A DNA stretch of 64,000 nucleotides from Neurospora intermedia (lineage: Eukaryota; Ascomycota; Sordariomycetes; Sordariales; Sordariaceae), in the NCBI GenBank assembly GCA_037102815.1, contig BTPP01000005.1, forward strand, positions 3,472,001-3,536,000, written 5' to 3'. This document shows, one piece after another, positions 10,161 through 23,800 of the stretch. Under the pieces are notes generated by a model. It had not been told where the DNA came from. It was given only the letters and a program-made list of their open reading frames with translations, and made no database searches. The first letter of the stretch is position 1. Each line of letters starts with the position of its first letter. Made by a program: the position numbers and the translations under genes.

Positions 10161-10458
10161 TTGAATTCCTACGGGATAGGAGATTTATTCCTACGCTACA
10201 AAATTGACCGAGTTTTAATTAGTGTAAATAGGTTATAAGAATCGGAAGTACTTGGGGTGTAGGAAGTAGGCGCCTTCGTGGGTGTTATTGAGGAAATAAA
10301 GGGAGACGAATTATCTAAGGGAGGTAGATAGTTAAATTCCTATAGGATAAGAGATTTATTCCTACGTTGCGAGATTGGCCGAGTTTTGATTGGAGTAAAT
10401 AGGCTATGAGAATTGGAAGTATTCGGGGTGTAGGAAGTAGGCGCCTTCGTAGTTGTTA
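10161..10458. repeat. Direct duplication, period about 171 bp
   Basis: Copies at about 10161-10287 and 10332-10458 share TTCCTA(C/T)(G/A)GGATA, GGTGTAGGAAGTAGGCGCC and most of the sequence between, with differences mainly transitions. The duplication lies within the interior of the LTR element. Confidence 0.8.
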
Positions 10459-11747
10459 AGGGAGCGAGGCGGTAGCTGGCAGTTTAATTAACTTGATTAG
10501 TAGGATCGATTGGAGCGCTCTAGTAGGCTGGAGTAATTTAGTTGACTGGGGTATTATTAGACGTAATAATAAAAGACTATAGATTTGAGCGCTTTGAGCT
10601 GGGGGTGGCCATTCTAGTGGGCTCTCGAGTATTGGGTTGGTACGTGTTCGAGTAGATGTGGTTAAAGAGGGTATTTCTTGAGCGAAATACTAATTGATAC
10701 TTGCGGTACGTGTGCTTAGTAGTAGGCTGGGGAGACGGCGGCTTAAATACTAACTTGAGGTTATCTCTAGTCTTCTTAATATAAGGATTAAGAGCTCCAA
10801 GAGTTTCACGGGCAGCTCGAAGCTATTATTTAGCGGTACGGATCGCCTTCTTTGGGACAACGAGATACTCATTATCGTTATCGTTATTATTATTTTTAAG
10901 ACTGGCGCTAATAGAGTTTGGGGTAATAGAAAAGATAGTCCGTACTACTAAAATCGAGAGGGTAGGGGCTGGGGGATGAAAGAAGAAAGCTGAAGGTTCG
11001 CGAAAGAGAAGTACTTTCTCGCCCGTAGGGAAATTCCTTTCTGAGCGGAGCTCGCGATATTAATCAATGGGAACCACGGAGTAAGAACCTTATTTTTATT
11101 AATAAAAGTCGTAGTATTTGAGCTGTTGTTTGACGGGAGCTCTAAGGTCTCTAAAGGTAGAGTTGTAAAGACAATGCTTATCTAGAGGGTAAATAGGACA
11201 GTACTGGGGATGACCCATAGTGAAAGTCGTAATTTTAAAGTTTTGGTTCTTAATAGGAAGCGCTTAGTAGTGTGGATCTTGGGATTTACTGCAACGCTCG
11301 TATCTTCGTTGCAATGAGGGTAAATTAAGAAGAGTCGTAAAGTATAGTAAGGTTGGTAAGGGAAGCTCGCTTAACTTAATAGAGGGGAGTTTGGCTTACG
11401 AGAGTTCGGTTAGTCGTAAAGCTCGTTATTTTGGGGAGTCTGGCTCGCGGTCGGTTGGCGCGCTTGAGTGACTCGCTTTAGCGGGGGAAGAGTCTACGAT
11501 ACTATTTCGCGACGAGTAATTTGTAGAGGAGAGGGTGATGGTTGGTAATAACGGTGGTTGGTCGTTGTCGTGAGCTGGGCTTTGGTAATAACGGCCGATT
11601 GGAAGTCGTTGTCGTCGCTAGTAGTGAAGTAGGTAGATAATGCTCCGCGTTGCGCCTGGTAATGTCGGTCGACGAAGATCGCTCGAGCTGATAGTATAGT
11701 ATAGTTTGAATTAGGCGGCTATTGAACGTTTAATTGTAGCTACTATT

Positions 11748-12087
11748 TAATACGGGGATAGATAATATGGTTGGTCATATAGTAAGGACTATTGCTTCTA
11801 GATACTACGTTGGCTAGAAGCGATTCGTAGTATAGAAGGTAAAAGAGAAAATAATTTAAGAAAGAGGAAGGCTTCCAGCCAGCCGTCTGTACGCAGTAGA
11901 TATGCAGTGTAGAGAACCAGAGAGAGCCAGAGTACGGGCCACGGGGTGGCCCGGGCACGGCAGTCTGGATACCCAGACTGGGCACGGCACAGCAAGGAAG
12001 CCTCCAGCAGCCCAGCTAATCTGGGCTGTTACAGCTAGTCTAAGCTATAGTACGGTAAGGTAGGGTAATCCAGGGATTCCCCTATTA
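11748..12087. repeat. Right LTR of the 7850-12087 element
   Basis: This 340-bp direct repeat partners 7850-8189 and is followed directly by ATTAT at 12088-12092. Confidence 0.85.
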
Positions 12088-12650
12088 ATTATAGTAAATA
12101 GCCTTTTAGAATTACTCGTTTTTAAAAAATAAATAGATAAAAATAGCTTTATTATATAATTAAGGAACTATATACTATTTAAAATAAATCTATTCCTAAA
12201 CTATAATAGTATATTAGTAATAGATAATATTAAGTAATATTATAACGCTAATATCCTTATAATATACTGTAATATAGGTATTCTCCTTTAATATTTACTA
12301 TTATACTTACCCGAATATAATCCGATTGAAGTATATTTTAGTAATTTTAAGCGGTACTTTAAATATATTTATTAAATATATAGCGGTAATAATATTCTAA
12401 ATAAAGATTTTTTTAATTTTTTATATAAAGCTGTATAGGAGATCAGTACGAAAGTAGAATAGATATAGGGGCATTTTAAATATATATAGTTGAATATAGA
12501 GGGTATTAATAATAAGAAGGATTATTATACCCTTTATTTAAATAAGGTAGTAGAATATATAGTTAGCGGTTATATTACTAGGTATAATTTAATTATATTT
12601 ATAAGTATAGAGTAGGGAATAGGAATAAGAGTTTTTATTATTATAATACA

Positions 12651-15600
12651 ATTACTTAAATATATATACTATTTATATTTTATTTTAAAATTTGTAATAT
12701 ATCCTATTCGTACCCGAAGAGATTCCGAAAGCTAAGTTCTATAATTATCTAATATTTAATAATACTATTTACTTACTAAAAAAAATAAAAAAAAATATAA
12801 AAAAAATAACTATTGGAAATAGGGCGGAGGCCGACCGGGTTATATAATAATTAACCCTACCCTAAAAAATCTAAATTGGATAAAGGTAGAGAAAGGAAAT
12901 AATAGTAAATAAATAGCAATTAATATATAATTAAAAAACCTATAAACTAATATATAAATTAAAATCTAAATAAATTAAAAGGGGGGGTAGAGGCCGACCG
13001 GGTGGCGTAATAATTAATCCTACCCCTAAAGATATATTTAATAAATTCTTTAACTATCTTCGTTTATAATATTAAATTCTAGTTCGCTAGGTTATTCGTA
13101 GTCCTCCTTACTATTATTATTACCCGTAATATTAATTTTAATATTACTATCCTTATTATTCGTATAGAGGAGGGTAATTAGTTAGGAGCTATAGTAATTA
13201 AAGTTATTATTAGAAGTATTATAAAAAGTAATAAAGCTTTTTTTATTAATATAAGGATGGAGGATATAGTAAATATTATTAATTTGTAGGTAGTTAAGTT
13301 AGGACGGAGTGTAATTAGGGGGCGGAGTAATTATATATTATAAATTAAATATTATTTAAGAATTTTTTAATTTCAGCGATCTCTATCGCTAAAATAGTAT
13401 AGTTATTAGACAATATATATAAAATATTTTTAACGGCCTTATTTAACTTTTTTAATAAATTAAAGTAGGTATTGAAGGTCTATTTAATTATAATAGAGGT
13501 AGTATAAAAGAGAGAGATATTTTAATAAATAATAGTAAATTTATTAGTAGTAATAGTAGTAGGAATATTAAAGGGCCCCGAAATTCTGCGTTTTTTAAAT
13601 AGGGAAAAGGTATTGTCCTTAAATAGAAAGTTAGCGGTACGTAGAGAGCTGAAGTAGATAGGAGTAAAGGGGTTAATATATACCGAATTTTATTCGGCGG
13701 TAATTTTATTTATTTTAAATAGTAAATATTAAACGCTTTTATATTAGAGGTAATAATATTACGGAGGCGAATAGCGGCTATTATAAATCTACGGCTAACG
13801 ATAATTAAATTACTATTAGAGTACTATTTACTAGTATAATTTAATTAATAGTAATAATAAGTACCCTAAACCTTAATTATATAAATATTAGAATTAAAAT
13901 AGATATGGAAGGCGAATAATTATATATTAGGTTCCTAAAAGTAGCGGGCCTCGTTATAACCCTTATAAAATTTAGCGAAGGTTATAATAGTAATACCTAG
14001 GGTTTTTTTATATAATAGTTTAATATATTTAATATACTATTTATTTTTATCGGCGATAATAAAGTAGAATATTTTTTAGAGGTCTTTCTCTCTCTTATTT
14101 TTCTTTTTATTTTCTTTCGCCTTCGCTATAATATTAGCCTTATATATAATTTAGCTACCCTTATTGTGGGCTAAAGCTTTAGTATTAAGGGTAGATAGCT
14201 TTTTAAGTTTAGGAGGTATTATAAATTAATATTAATTTAGGTATAGGTAGGTAATTAAAGGATAGCCGATAGGAGGCCGAAGGAAGAGTAATAGGGGGCC
14301 GAAAGAAGAAGTACGGATAAAAGACGGATAAGGAATAGAGAGGGTTAGGTAGGATAAATAAAAGAAGAAGAAGAGGGAGAGGAAGAGAGCGGGTAAAAGA
14401 TTTAATTATATATTAGATTTGTATAGAAATACGAGATATGATAAAAACCGAAGGGTAATTCTATAATATAATTATAGTATTATATTATAAGTAAATAACT
14501 AAATAATTAAATTACTATAGCGATTTACTATAGTAGAGGCGAGTAGTATAATATTGCGTATAGTATATATAAAATAAATATATTCTTTCTATTAAGTATA
14601 TACAATTTAGCGGCTAGGTATAATATTACAAGGCGAATAGATACTAGGATACATTATTATAATTAAATAATATAATAAAAATATTAGGGAGCGTATAAAT
14701 CCTATTTTTTATATATTTCCTTATATTTTAATATATATTCGATTATTATCCTTAAAAATATTATATTCTTTATATTCGACCGATATAGTATATTACATTA
14801 TTTAGATTATTATTACGAGAGTATTACTAGCACTTTAGTAGTAATAGTATTATTAATTATTATATTCTAAGTATTTATTAGTATTAGAATACCGGTAGTA
14901 TAAATTAAAGTAGCGTTACTTATTTAGACCTAGGGGTAATAATAGTATATTTATTACTTCGTTAGCGAAGTTATAGTACGTAATAAGGAATTATTTTATT
15001 AATTAGCGGATAGTTTAGTATAGGGTAGAAGAGTAGTCTATCTATATAAAAAATTCGGCGCTAGCGTTTCTTAATTCGTAGAAGGAGTGTAGTACCCTTA
15101 ATTCGGGGTTTATAATAAATATTAGTCGAAGGTTACCCTATACGCGCTTTGTAATCTTTATTTCGCTAGTCCGACTAGTATAATATTGCGTATAGAAGGT
15201 AACTATTTACCGATCGATAAATTCGCTATTATTTAAATTAGATGGGGCTATAAGTAGTAGTAAGGATAGTATAATAGAGGGTACTATTATTAGTACTATT
15301 ATTAATAATAGTATTAAAGGGAGGGTACTTTTAGTATTAGTAATTTGGGGATAATTATAAAATATATAATTAAGGTATAAAGATAGAGTTGATAAGGGGC
15401 CGGTAATTATAGTATAAGAGGAGGGAAGGGGGGGAAATTAATATAGAAATAGTAGAAGTAGTAGATAGGAAGGGTATTAGTAGTAAGGCGTACCCTCCTT
15501 TAAATCTCTTTCCCTAACTATTATTAATTAAGTTAGAATATTAAGTAGATTATTAGGTATAGTATTATTTTAAATAATATTAATATATATAGGTATTTTC

Positions 15601-16520
15601 CCTTTACTTTTACCCTAGCCTCTATTTATAATAATATTATTATTATTATTAGTTTCTTCCTCCTCCGTTTTTATAAACCGTTCTATTAATTAAGAAGGCG
15701 GTATATACGCTATCGTTGAACCTATCTCGATTTCCTTCGCCTACTTTCTAGCTTCGTTGGGGGTAAAATAATAGTATATATTATTCCTATTTATTACGAA
15801 ATATAGTAAGGAATTAATATTTTTATTATAGTTTTTATACTTATACCCTAATTTATAGGTCTAAATACTAATAAGGATTCGGAACCCCCTAGTATATAAT
15901 ACGGTATTAAATATATTACTAATTATAATAGTACTATTATAAATACTCTAAATAGTACTTATTCTACTATATTATACCGCCGCGGCCTCCGCCTATACTA
16001 TTTGTAATTTATAGCCGTCGAACGCGTTTAATATTATAATTTTTAATAGTATTATATTCGAGACTAATTTCCGACCGGAACCTAGCGTTTTCGTTAGTAT
16101 AGTTACTATTAGAGGAGGGACTATAGTTATTAGTATATTAAAGTATAAGTTATTAAGCTTTAAAGGATTGTAAATATTTCGAATTAGTATTGCTAGTACG
16201 GGAGCCGGCGGAATTAGGGTGGACGGAACTTCTAAGAACCGAAATATATAAGTTATATTAAAGTAATAACGGCTGGTTAGAAGCTTTTAACGTACAAAGG
16301 TACGTAGTATATAATTTATATTAAATTGCCTATATTAATACTTCGGATTTTCGAATATATTAATTCGATATAAGTAAAGTACCCGTTTGGATATATTCGT
16401 CCTCTAATTGGTAAATATAACTGTATATTCAATTATATAGAGTATAACCTTATTAAGGATTTATATTGCTAGGTAGTTATTATAAATAGCCTTACGGAGT
16501 CCGATTTATATTAAATTTAA
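12651..16520. repeat. Unclassified RIP-damaged AT-rich DNA
   Basis: No open frame of useful length and no confidently named domain were found. Composition suggests heavily RIP-mutated repeat DNA. The same kind of sequence resumes at 24879 across the Gypsy insertion, so the two stretches were probably one older repeat. It includes a 40-bp motif present twice at 12821-12863 and 12981-13027. Confidence 0.6.
12821..13027. repeat. Direct repeat of about 40 bp, 163 bp apart
   Basis: AGGCCGACCGGGT followed by TAATAATTAA(C/T)CCTACCC occurs at 12821-12863 and again at 12981-13027. The second copy reads GGTGGCGTAATAATTAATCC, which resembles the 5' part of a tRNA (A-box-like) after RIP. A tRNA-derived SINE end is possible but unproven. 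Confidence 0.6.
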
Positions 16521-16525
16521 GGCGG

Positions 16526-16802
16526 TGTCATGGCATGGCTGGACAGATTCCCAGTCAACTGGGCACTAGGCAATAGGAGCCCAGCAAAGGGCACCATAAC
16601 ACATCGGATAGAATAAGGCTTATATTCTTATCGATAAGATAGATAAATTAGGAAGGCGGTAACAAGTAGCAACTCTAACTTATATATCTAGAACCGCAAT
16701 ACCCTCGTTTGCTAACTTCCTTCTCCTCCTTACACTTAATATTACTTTAATTTATAGCTTCTAATCTTATTATCTTATCACTCGTAGAATCACACTTTCA
16801 CA
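16526..16802 (+). repeat. Left LTR of the Gypsy fossil
   Basis: This 277-bp repeat begins TG, ends CA and is preceded by GGCGG. The right copy at 24597-24873 has the same length, and the differences seen are transitions. Confidence 0.9.
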
Positions 16803-19800
16803 TAATATTAAATATTATCCTTTTCTTAACCGGGGATAATATTATAATATCCTACTTTATTAACGTATACCGAATAGCTAACCTATAATTATTTATCGAA
16901 AAGAATTACTAAGTCTCCTTAGAGAGATCAAATTACTACGGTAGCTAATCGAACGAGCAAACCCCCAAACCCCCCCGTCCATACCTTAGATTGAATTAAT
17001 TATACAATATCCAACGCCCAAGATAGAAGTAATAATTCTAATTCGAACAGTTTTATATTAAACCCCAACTCTTAATACGAGTAAAAAGTCGATTTATTCA
17101 ACCAAACCGCCAATAACTAAGGTAATTTTAGTCCAATTATAAAATTCGCTAACCCTTTTATTTAATTCGGAAGTAGGAAAGATAATAATATTATAAATTA
17201 GACCCGGCCGGATATAGTATCTACGCTTAAAGCCGACGGCTTTACAACCAACCTATAGGGCGGCGCTCTACGAACCCCTACTAAAATTTCGTATTAATAC
17301 CCTTATATAGAAACTATTAACAATTTATTTACCTATTCGAAGTATATTAAACCGGAAGATATTCTAAAGGACCCTCAAGTAATATTTAAAAATATTTAAA
17401 AGAAATTTAAAAACCTCTAAGGATATACTATATTAAACCCAAATATTACTATACTTCTAAAACCCCTTACCCTATTACTAATAAAACCCGTCGTACTGGG
17501 AGCGCTTTTTAATCGGAAAATATAGAAAGGTCGGTAATTACCCCCGAAAAAGCTTAAATTCCCCGCTAATTTAAATAGTAATTAAAATACTAAATATATT
17601 ACAAATCCTAATAAATTCTATTACACCCTTAATTCTACAATCTTTCGGAAGGTAAAAAACGAAGAGGAAATTCTATTTAAGGAGGAGGCGGAAACTAATA
17701 TTACGAATAAGAATAAAATAAATAGTCCTATAATAATTTCGGACCTATAGAATTACTATTTTAAACGCCTCTACCCTAGAATAAAATTCCCTTCCTTTAT
17801 AATTACTCCAACCTAGTTAGCTAATAAAATAAAAAAGAGAATAATAATAATCGACGAAACTTAATACAATAAATAGAAAAATAACGAACTAATTATACTA
17901 TTTAAATTAATATTCTAATATATTGAGAATAGTAAAACTATTTATTAATTTAATATAATCGACCGTTTTATTAATAACTGAATTTTCTATAAAATTTACA
18001 ATAGAAATCCTAATATTATATAGAAAGAGGTCCGTACGTAAGGGATTTATAAGGAAGCTTCTAATAATATTCTAAATAATTTAATCTATTTTTTAGGAAG
18101 AGCGAATTGCGAAATAACGTAATTAAATGTATAGGTACTCTATTTCGCTAATTAAATATATAAATTACTATTGGAGAACGAATAATTATATTATAATATT
18201 ATTTAATTTAGCCTAGAAGGAAAAAAATAGTCGCTAAAAGATACAATTCCGCCGGAGTTCGAATAATAATTTAAAAAATTGGAGGAATAGAACCGAATCC
18301 TTACTTAAATAGTCGCCTCCTTTATAAATATATTTCCCTAACCCCAACCTACCTAAAAGAATAATTAATTATTAAATAAACGTATAATAACCTTCAATAA
18401 TACTTCTAATTAGGTAAGGATAAGAAATAAATATAAAGATCCTCTTCCTCCTAACGCCGAAGTGTTAATTCCCGTAACTGCTACTACCCGAATACTTAAT
18501 AAAACTATTAATATAGTTAGAAACCCGGATAATAACTTAGATAATGAATCTACAAATAAGGAAGGTAACCCCCCAGTCCCGCCTAAAATCCTATAACTAC
18601 CCTCTAAAAAGTATATTCTAAGAAGATATACGCCCATCGGACTATTAAAGACTTAAAGAAAGGGAGAAAAAAGAATAATAAAAATACTTAATATAAATAA
18701 ATTTAATAATAACTTATAAACTAATAGAATATTATTTAATATTTAGATATTATAAATAAAGAATAAATTGCAGGTAAACGCCGACTATTTTAGGGATAAG
18801 GAGGTAAAGATCGGCGAAGTTCTATCCTAATTAAGCGGAATAATTACTAAAAATATATTACCCTACCTTAATAATAATTATCCTAAAGCTATTTTAACGG
18901 TAGACAACCTATTAGTATACCTATAGAATAACTATTATAATTATAATATATAAGAAAAAGCAATAGGAGACTTCAAAAAATTGAAAATAAAACTATTAGA
19001 TCGCTTCTAAGATTTTAAATCTAAATTCGTACAATTAGCGGGGCAATATTATATTCCCTAGGAGCTTTAGAAAAGTAATATAAAATATAAAGTATTTAAA
19101 GAGTTCCGAATATTTATAGAAATTATATACCTAAAGTACGAAACGACTTTTAAAAATTATACCTGTCTTTTATAAATATTCGACCCTAGTATTAAAAGAG
19201 ATAAATAGAAGCTAAAGAATAAAAAATTATATATTCGTACTACTTTCCGAAACTTAATTAAAATATTTAGTCCTACTTTAAAATACTAACGACCTAACTT
19301 CGAAGAGATAAAAAAGCTAGCTGTAAAGAACCGTTATTTTAATTACTATAAAGTTAGATACTAGTCTATTACCTACCTTAAGAAGGCGAAGGTTATTATA
19401 TTTAATATTGAAGTAGAGTTAAATACTATTATTAATACTATTTAAGGTATATTAAATTCACCTACCGCGGAATAGATTAATAAATCCGAGTTTAAAATAA
19501 TAAATATTAGTAAATTTAAAGCGGATAAACGGAATTTAAGTTCTAAAGTAACGGACTTAGATTCAAATTCGGAAAACTAATAACCTAGGGAATAATTTCT
19601 ACCCTAAAGGAAGTATCGATTGGTAATATAAATAAGAAGGATAATTAGGAGGTATACTAAATAAATAAGGTTTATTTAAATTTCGACCTAAGAAAGTATT
19701 TAGGGGACGGAAGGACGTTTTTTATTAAATATACTATAATTAATAATAAATTATCTATTACTACCTACCGTATACTTATTAATATTAGAATAAATACTTA

Positions 19801-20631
19801 TATCCTAATAAATAAACGCTTCGCCGCTAAACTAAAGAAATTATAATTAAACGAATATAGCGACTTTGAGCCGGGGTACGTAATATTGTACAAAAAATTA
19901 TAATTAAATACTATTACTAAAGTTATAAAGGGGTACTTATAAGTCTAAGGGTTCTAATATAATAAGTAGTAGATAGTAGTATTACCCTAAATAAAAAAGG
20001 ATATAATCCTAGGAAAAATATAGCTAGCGGAGAACGATATACTTTCTAATTATAGAACTAGAAAGCTCATTTTCCCTAAAATTATAATCTTGGTATTAAG
20101 AGAAATAAAAGATATTAAAATCGGTAATCCGGGGAGGAAGATGTACGATCCAATATACTAAGAAAATATAGACTATAGAACGAAGGTTATAGAGGATAAG
20201 GATAAACGAAGAAGAGATAGAATTACTATAAGGGCGTATTTAAACGAATTAGAAAAATTTAAAAAGGATATAAAAGACTTTACGGAAGCTCCTAAAACGC
20301 TATTAATAAAAGAATCCCTAAAGTAACGTCCTACTAAAATACTTTAAACTAAACTATACTACCTACTATCGGACTCCGCTTATAAAAAGACTTTCAACGC
20401 TATAGAAAGGGAATTTTAAAATTAAAAAGAAGAATCTAAAGCGTTAGATAAAAAAGAAAGGAAGGGAAACCTAGAATTTAACCCCTTCCCTATAAGAAAT
20501 GAGAAAGGGCTCTACCAACTTAAAAGGCAATAATCGTAAACTAAAGTTAAACTAATCGATTTAATAATAATTAATACAAAGATTTTTAATAAATATATTA
20601 AAAAATATAAGGCTAAGCTAAAGGTTACTAA

Positions 20632-20889
20632 TGTTATGGGGCTTGCTGCCCGTGGCTGGAGTGACTAGCAGTCTCGCCAGTCCGAGTCTCAACCGGCCGG
20701 CAGCTGATGCGACCAATTAGGTTGCTTGCCGCTGCGGCACTACAATGGCCCGTGCGCGCGCACGTCCCTTGAAAAGGACAGCCGGCCATGCCCGCCCAGA
20801 GGGCGCTCTTTTACCCTCTTTCCTTCTTCGTAGAACCTTATCGATTGATTGAGGCTAGCATTTGTGCCAACTGTGCTGCACCCCTTATA
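20632..20889. mobile_element. 258-bp near-normal-composition insertion, possible solo LTR or MITE
   Basis: A 258-bp GC-normal island begins TGTTATGGGG, ends CCCCTTATA and interrupts the AT-rich Gypsy fossil. The flanks read ACTAA (20627-20631) and ATTAA (20890-20894), which would be a 5-bp target duplication differing by one transition. The near-inverted termini fit either a solo LTR or a small inverted-repeat element. It shows almost no RIP damage, which fits a sequence below the RIP length threshold or a late arrival. It has no coding capacity. Confidence 0.6.
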
Positions 20890-23800
20890 ATTAACTTATA
20901 CGAAATCGATAGTATTATCGATTTATTCCGTTATTAAGGCAAACTAATATAATAGGATATTACCGAAGATAGGGCGAAAGTAATAGTTAAAATCCCTAAA
21001 GACTACTATACCCTAGAGGAATTAGAAGTCTTTAATAAGGTGGACTCTAATACCCTACCTTACTATAAAAAGATAATAGATTATAAGATTGAATTAGAAG
21101 AGGGATATAGGCTAGAGGAATTAGGAATTAATCTACTATATTGTATAACCCTTCGCAAATTAGAGGAGTGTAGGAAGTATATTACGGAAAATTTAAAAAA
21201 AGGATTTATTAAAATTAATTTAACCCCTTAGGTTATACTAGTACTATTTATTCTAAAGGTGAATAGAGGCCTACAATTCTACATTGATTACTAAAAATTA
21301 AACGCCATCTCTAAGAAGGACCGTTACTTACTTCCTCTTATTGAAGAAATTTTAATATAAATTAATAAATCTAAAATCTTTATAAAAATTAATATCCGAT
21401 AGGCATTCTACTAAATTAGAATAACGCTAGGTTAGGAGGACCTAATAATTTTCTGGACAGGATTTGGGGTATACCGATATAAAGTACTACTATTTAGCCT
21501 ATATAGAAGGCCTTCGTTATTTCAAAGGCTAATTAATAATACTCTAATAGGATGTTAGAACTTTTATAGTACGTATATTAACGATATTTTAATATTTTCG
21601 AAAAATATTACTAACTATAGGAACTATATAAAAACGGTATTAAACCGCCTCCACACCGCAGGCTTATAAGTAGATATAAATAAATATAAATTCTATATTA
21701 AATAAACGAAGTTTCTAAGATTTATTATAAGTACGGAAAGAATATTTATCGACCCTAAAAAGCTAATAGTAATAAGGGAATAAATAATACTAAGGAATTT
21801 AAAAGGGGTACAAGCCTTCTTAAGATTCTATAACTTCTATCGAAAGTTCGTAAAAGCCTTCGGCCGAATAGCGAGACTATTAATATTACTTATAAGGAAG
21901 GATAAAATATTCGAATAGTTAAATGAATATAAAAAATCCTTCAACGAATTTAAAGACGTTTTACTAAAGGTACTAGTATTAATATACTATACGTACGGCT
22001 ACGAAATAAAATTAGAAATAAACGCGTCCAATAAAATTTATACAGGAATATTATTATAAAAAATATTAAAGACTAACGAAGGAATAGGAGAGGAATAGTA
22101 CCCTATTACCTTCTACTCTAAAATTATAGCGCTAGTAGAATTCAATTACCCTATATATAATAAAGAATTACTAGTAATTATTAAAGGTCTAAAAATCTAG
22201 CGCCCCGAATTAAAAGGGACCGATAGACCCTTTACTATTATTATGGACTATTAAATACTAGAATATTTTACTATAAAAAAGCTATTAAATTTAAAATAAG
22301 CTAAATAGTTAGAACTTTTATTAAAATATAATTTTAAAATAATCTACTAACTAGGGAAGGATAATATAGCGGCCAATACTCTATCCTAGAAATTAGAAGA
22401 CTTTAAAACGGTATTAGAAAAGAGAGACGCCTAACGAATATTAAGAATATTGAAGTTAGACCTAGTTAGTAGAGGATTCGTATATATTAGTAATAAAGAA
22501 GATACCCCCCGTGCGGAAATATAAGCGATATTTAACAATAGACTATATTATTTTATTAATCTAAAATAGAGAGACAATAAAATACCGGAAGCGCCGAATA
22601 CGGTAGAAAGGTATTTACTTATAGAGAGACTATTATATACTAATAAGAGCGATTCTTCTCTAAATATATATAGAGAGAAGGTAGTCTTAGAAAATCTATA
22701 TCTAAGTAAGAAATAAAATTTAATATTATATAATAGGAGATTTATTATACCGGATATAGAATATTTACAGACCGAAATTATTAAAGAATATTATAATACT
22801 ATACTAATAGGATATCCAGGGAGAAATAAAATAAGAAAGATTATTAGTATAAAGTACTAGTAGCCCAGTTAAATAATAAATATTAACCAGTTTATAAATA
22901 ACTATTAAATATATTATACTTTAAAAATACTTAGAAATAAAATACCTAACTTAATAAAAATAATAGTGGTACTACCCAATTATTGGGTATAACAATTAGT
23001 AATAATAAATTTTAAAATTATATTAAAAGATAAAAAAGGCTTTAATAACGTACTAATTATAATTAACCGGTTCTCTAAACTATCCTAATATATCCCGTAT
23101 AAGAATATAATAATAAGGAAATAAGTAATAGGCCTATATTATTAAAAAGGTTTATATAGAGTATTTAGCTTACTAAAGGAAGTAATAAACGATAGAGGCC
23201 CCCAATTTATATCGGAATTTAATTAGGAATTAGCCCGCTTATTAAATATACGCTAGAAACTAAACAATACCGGACATTCGTAAATAGCGGGATAAGTAGA
23301 GATTATAAATTAATATATTAATTAATAACTACGGCCGTTTATTTTATACAATTAGGACGACTAATTGGACCTCCTACTAGCGTTAAATATTATATAAAGC
23401 TCTCTACCCTATAATAGCCTAAAGGGGATAACGCTATATAAAATTATATTCGGCTATAAAATAAATTTACTAAATATCGATTAGGAATAATAAATAGAAG
23501 TTCGGAATATAAGGGAGAAATTATTTCGGGAAAAAGCGGCGGAAATAGTAAGAAAGCTAGAAAAAATATAATAATTAGCGAGAGAAGCAATTATACGAAT
23601 ATAAGTATAATAAATTAACTAAGTAAATTATTATTAATACAAACCAGATTTTTAAATGGGGAATAAAATCTTTATTATTAAAAAGAATTAGGTAATAGAT
23701 AGACCGAACGATAAATTAGACTTCCTACTCACTAGGACGCCTTATAAAATTATAAAGATAGTAGGCTATTTATACGAATTTATAGTATTAGATATATAGA

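Larger units (their letters stand above)
7850..12087. mobile_element. LTR retroelement fossil, non-coding interior
   Basis: Two 340-bp direct repeats (7850-8189 and 11748-12087) bound 3.56 kb. The termini are of the TGATA...TATCA type, allowing for RIP transitions. A 5-bp duplication, ATTAT, flanks the unit at 7845-7849 and 12088-12092. No gag or pol signal could be seen in the interior, so it may be a non-autonomous (LARD-like) element. It is broken in the sense that no open frame of useful length survives. The LTRs are roughly 90% identical and I saw only transitions, so its age cannot be read as a clock. It is younger than the Tc1/mariner relic that it splits. Confidence 0.8.
7170..12650 (+). 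mobile_element. Tc1/mariner-type DNA transposon relic, split by an LTR element
   Basis: Two AT-rich pieces, 7170-7844 and 12093-12650, look like the halves of one transposase gene on the plus strand. The left piece has a helix-turn-helix-like part (GITPQYIRRLRNIANLIGEL from about 7322) and a linker resembling FERIILRYLKEER. The right piece has LPEYNPIEVYFSNFKRYF from about 12310, the typical last catalytic block of DDE_3/Tc1-mariner transposases, followed by GHFKY. Many stops interrupt both pieces, consistent with RIP. The two pieces are separated exactly by the LTR element with its target duplication. Terminal inverted repeats were not located, so the outer limits are approximate. Confidence 0.7.

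Noticed and set aside
18410-21231. Short open frames of 60-75 codons inside the Gypsy fossil
   Set aside because: They are chance survivors in a dead, RIP-damaged element and not genes in their own right.
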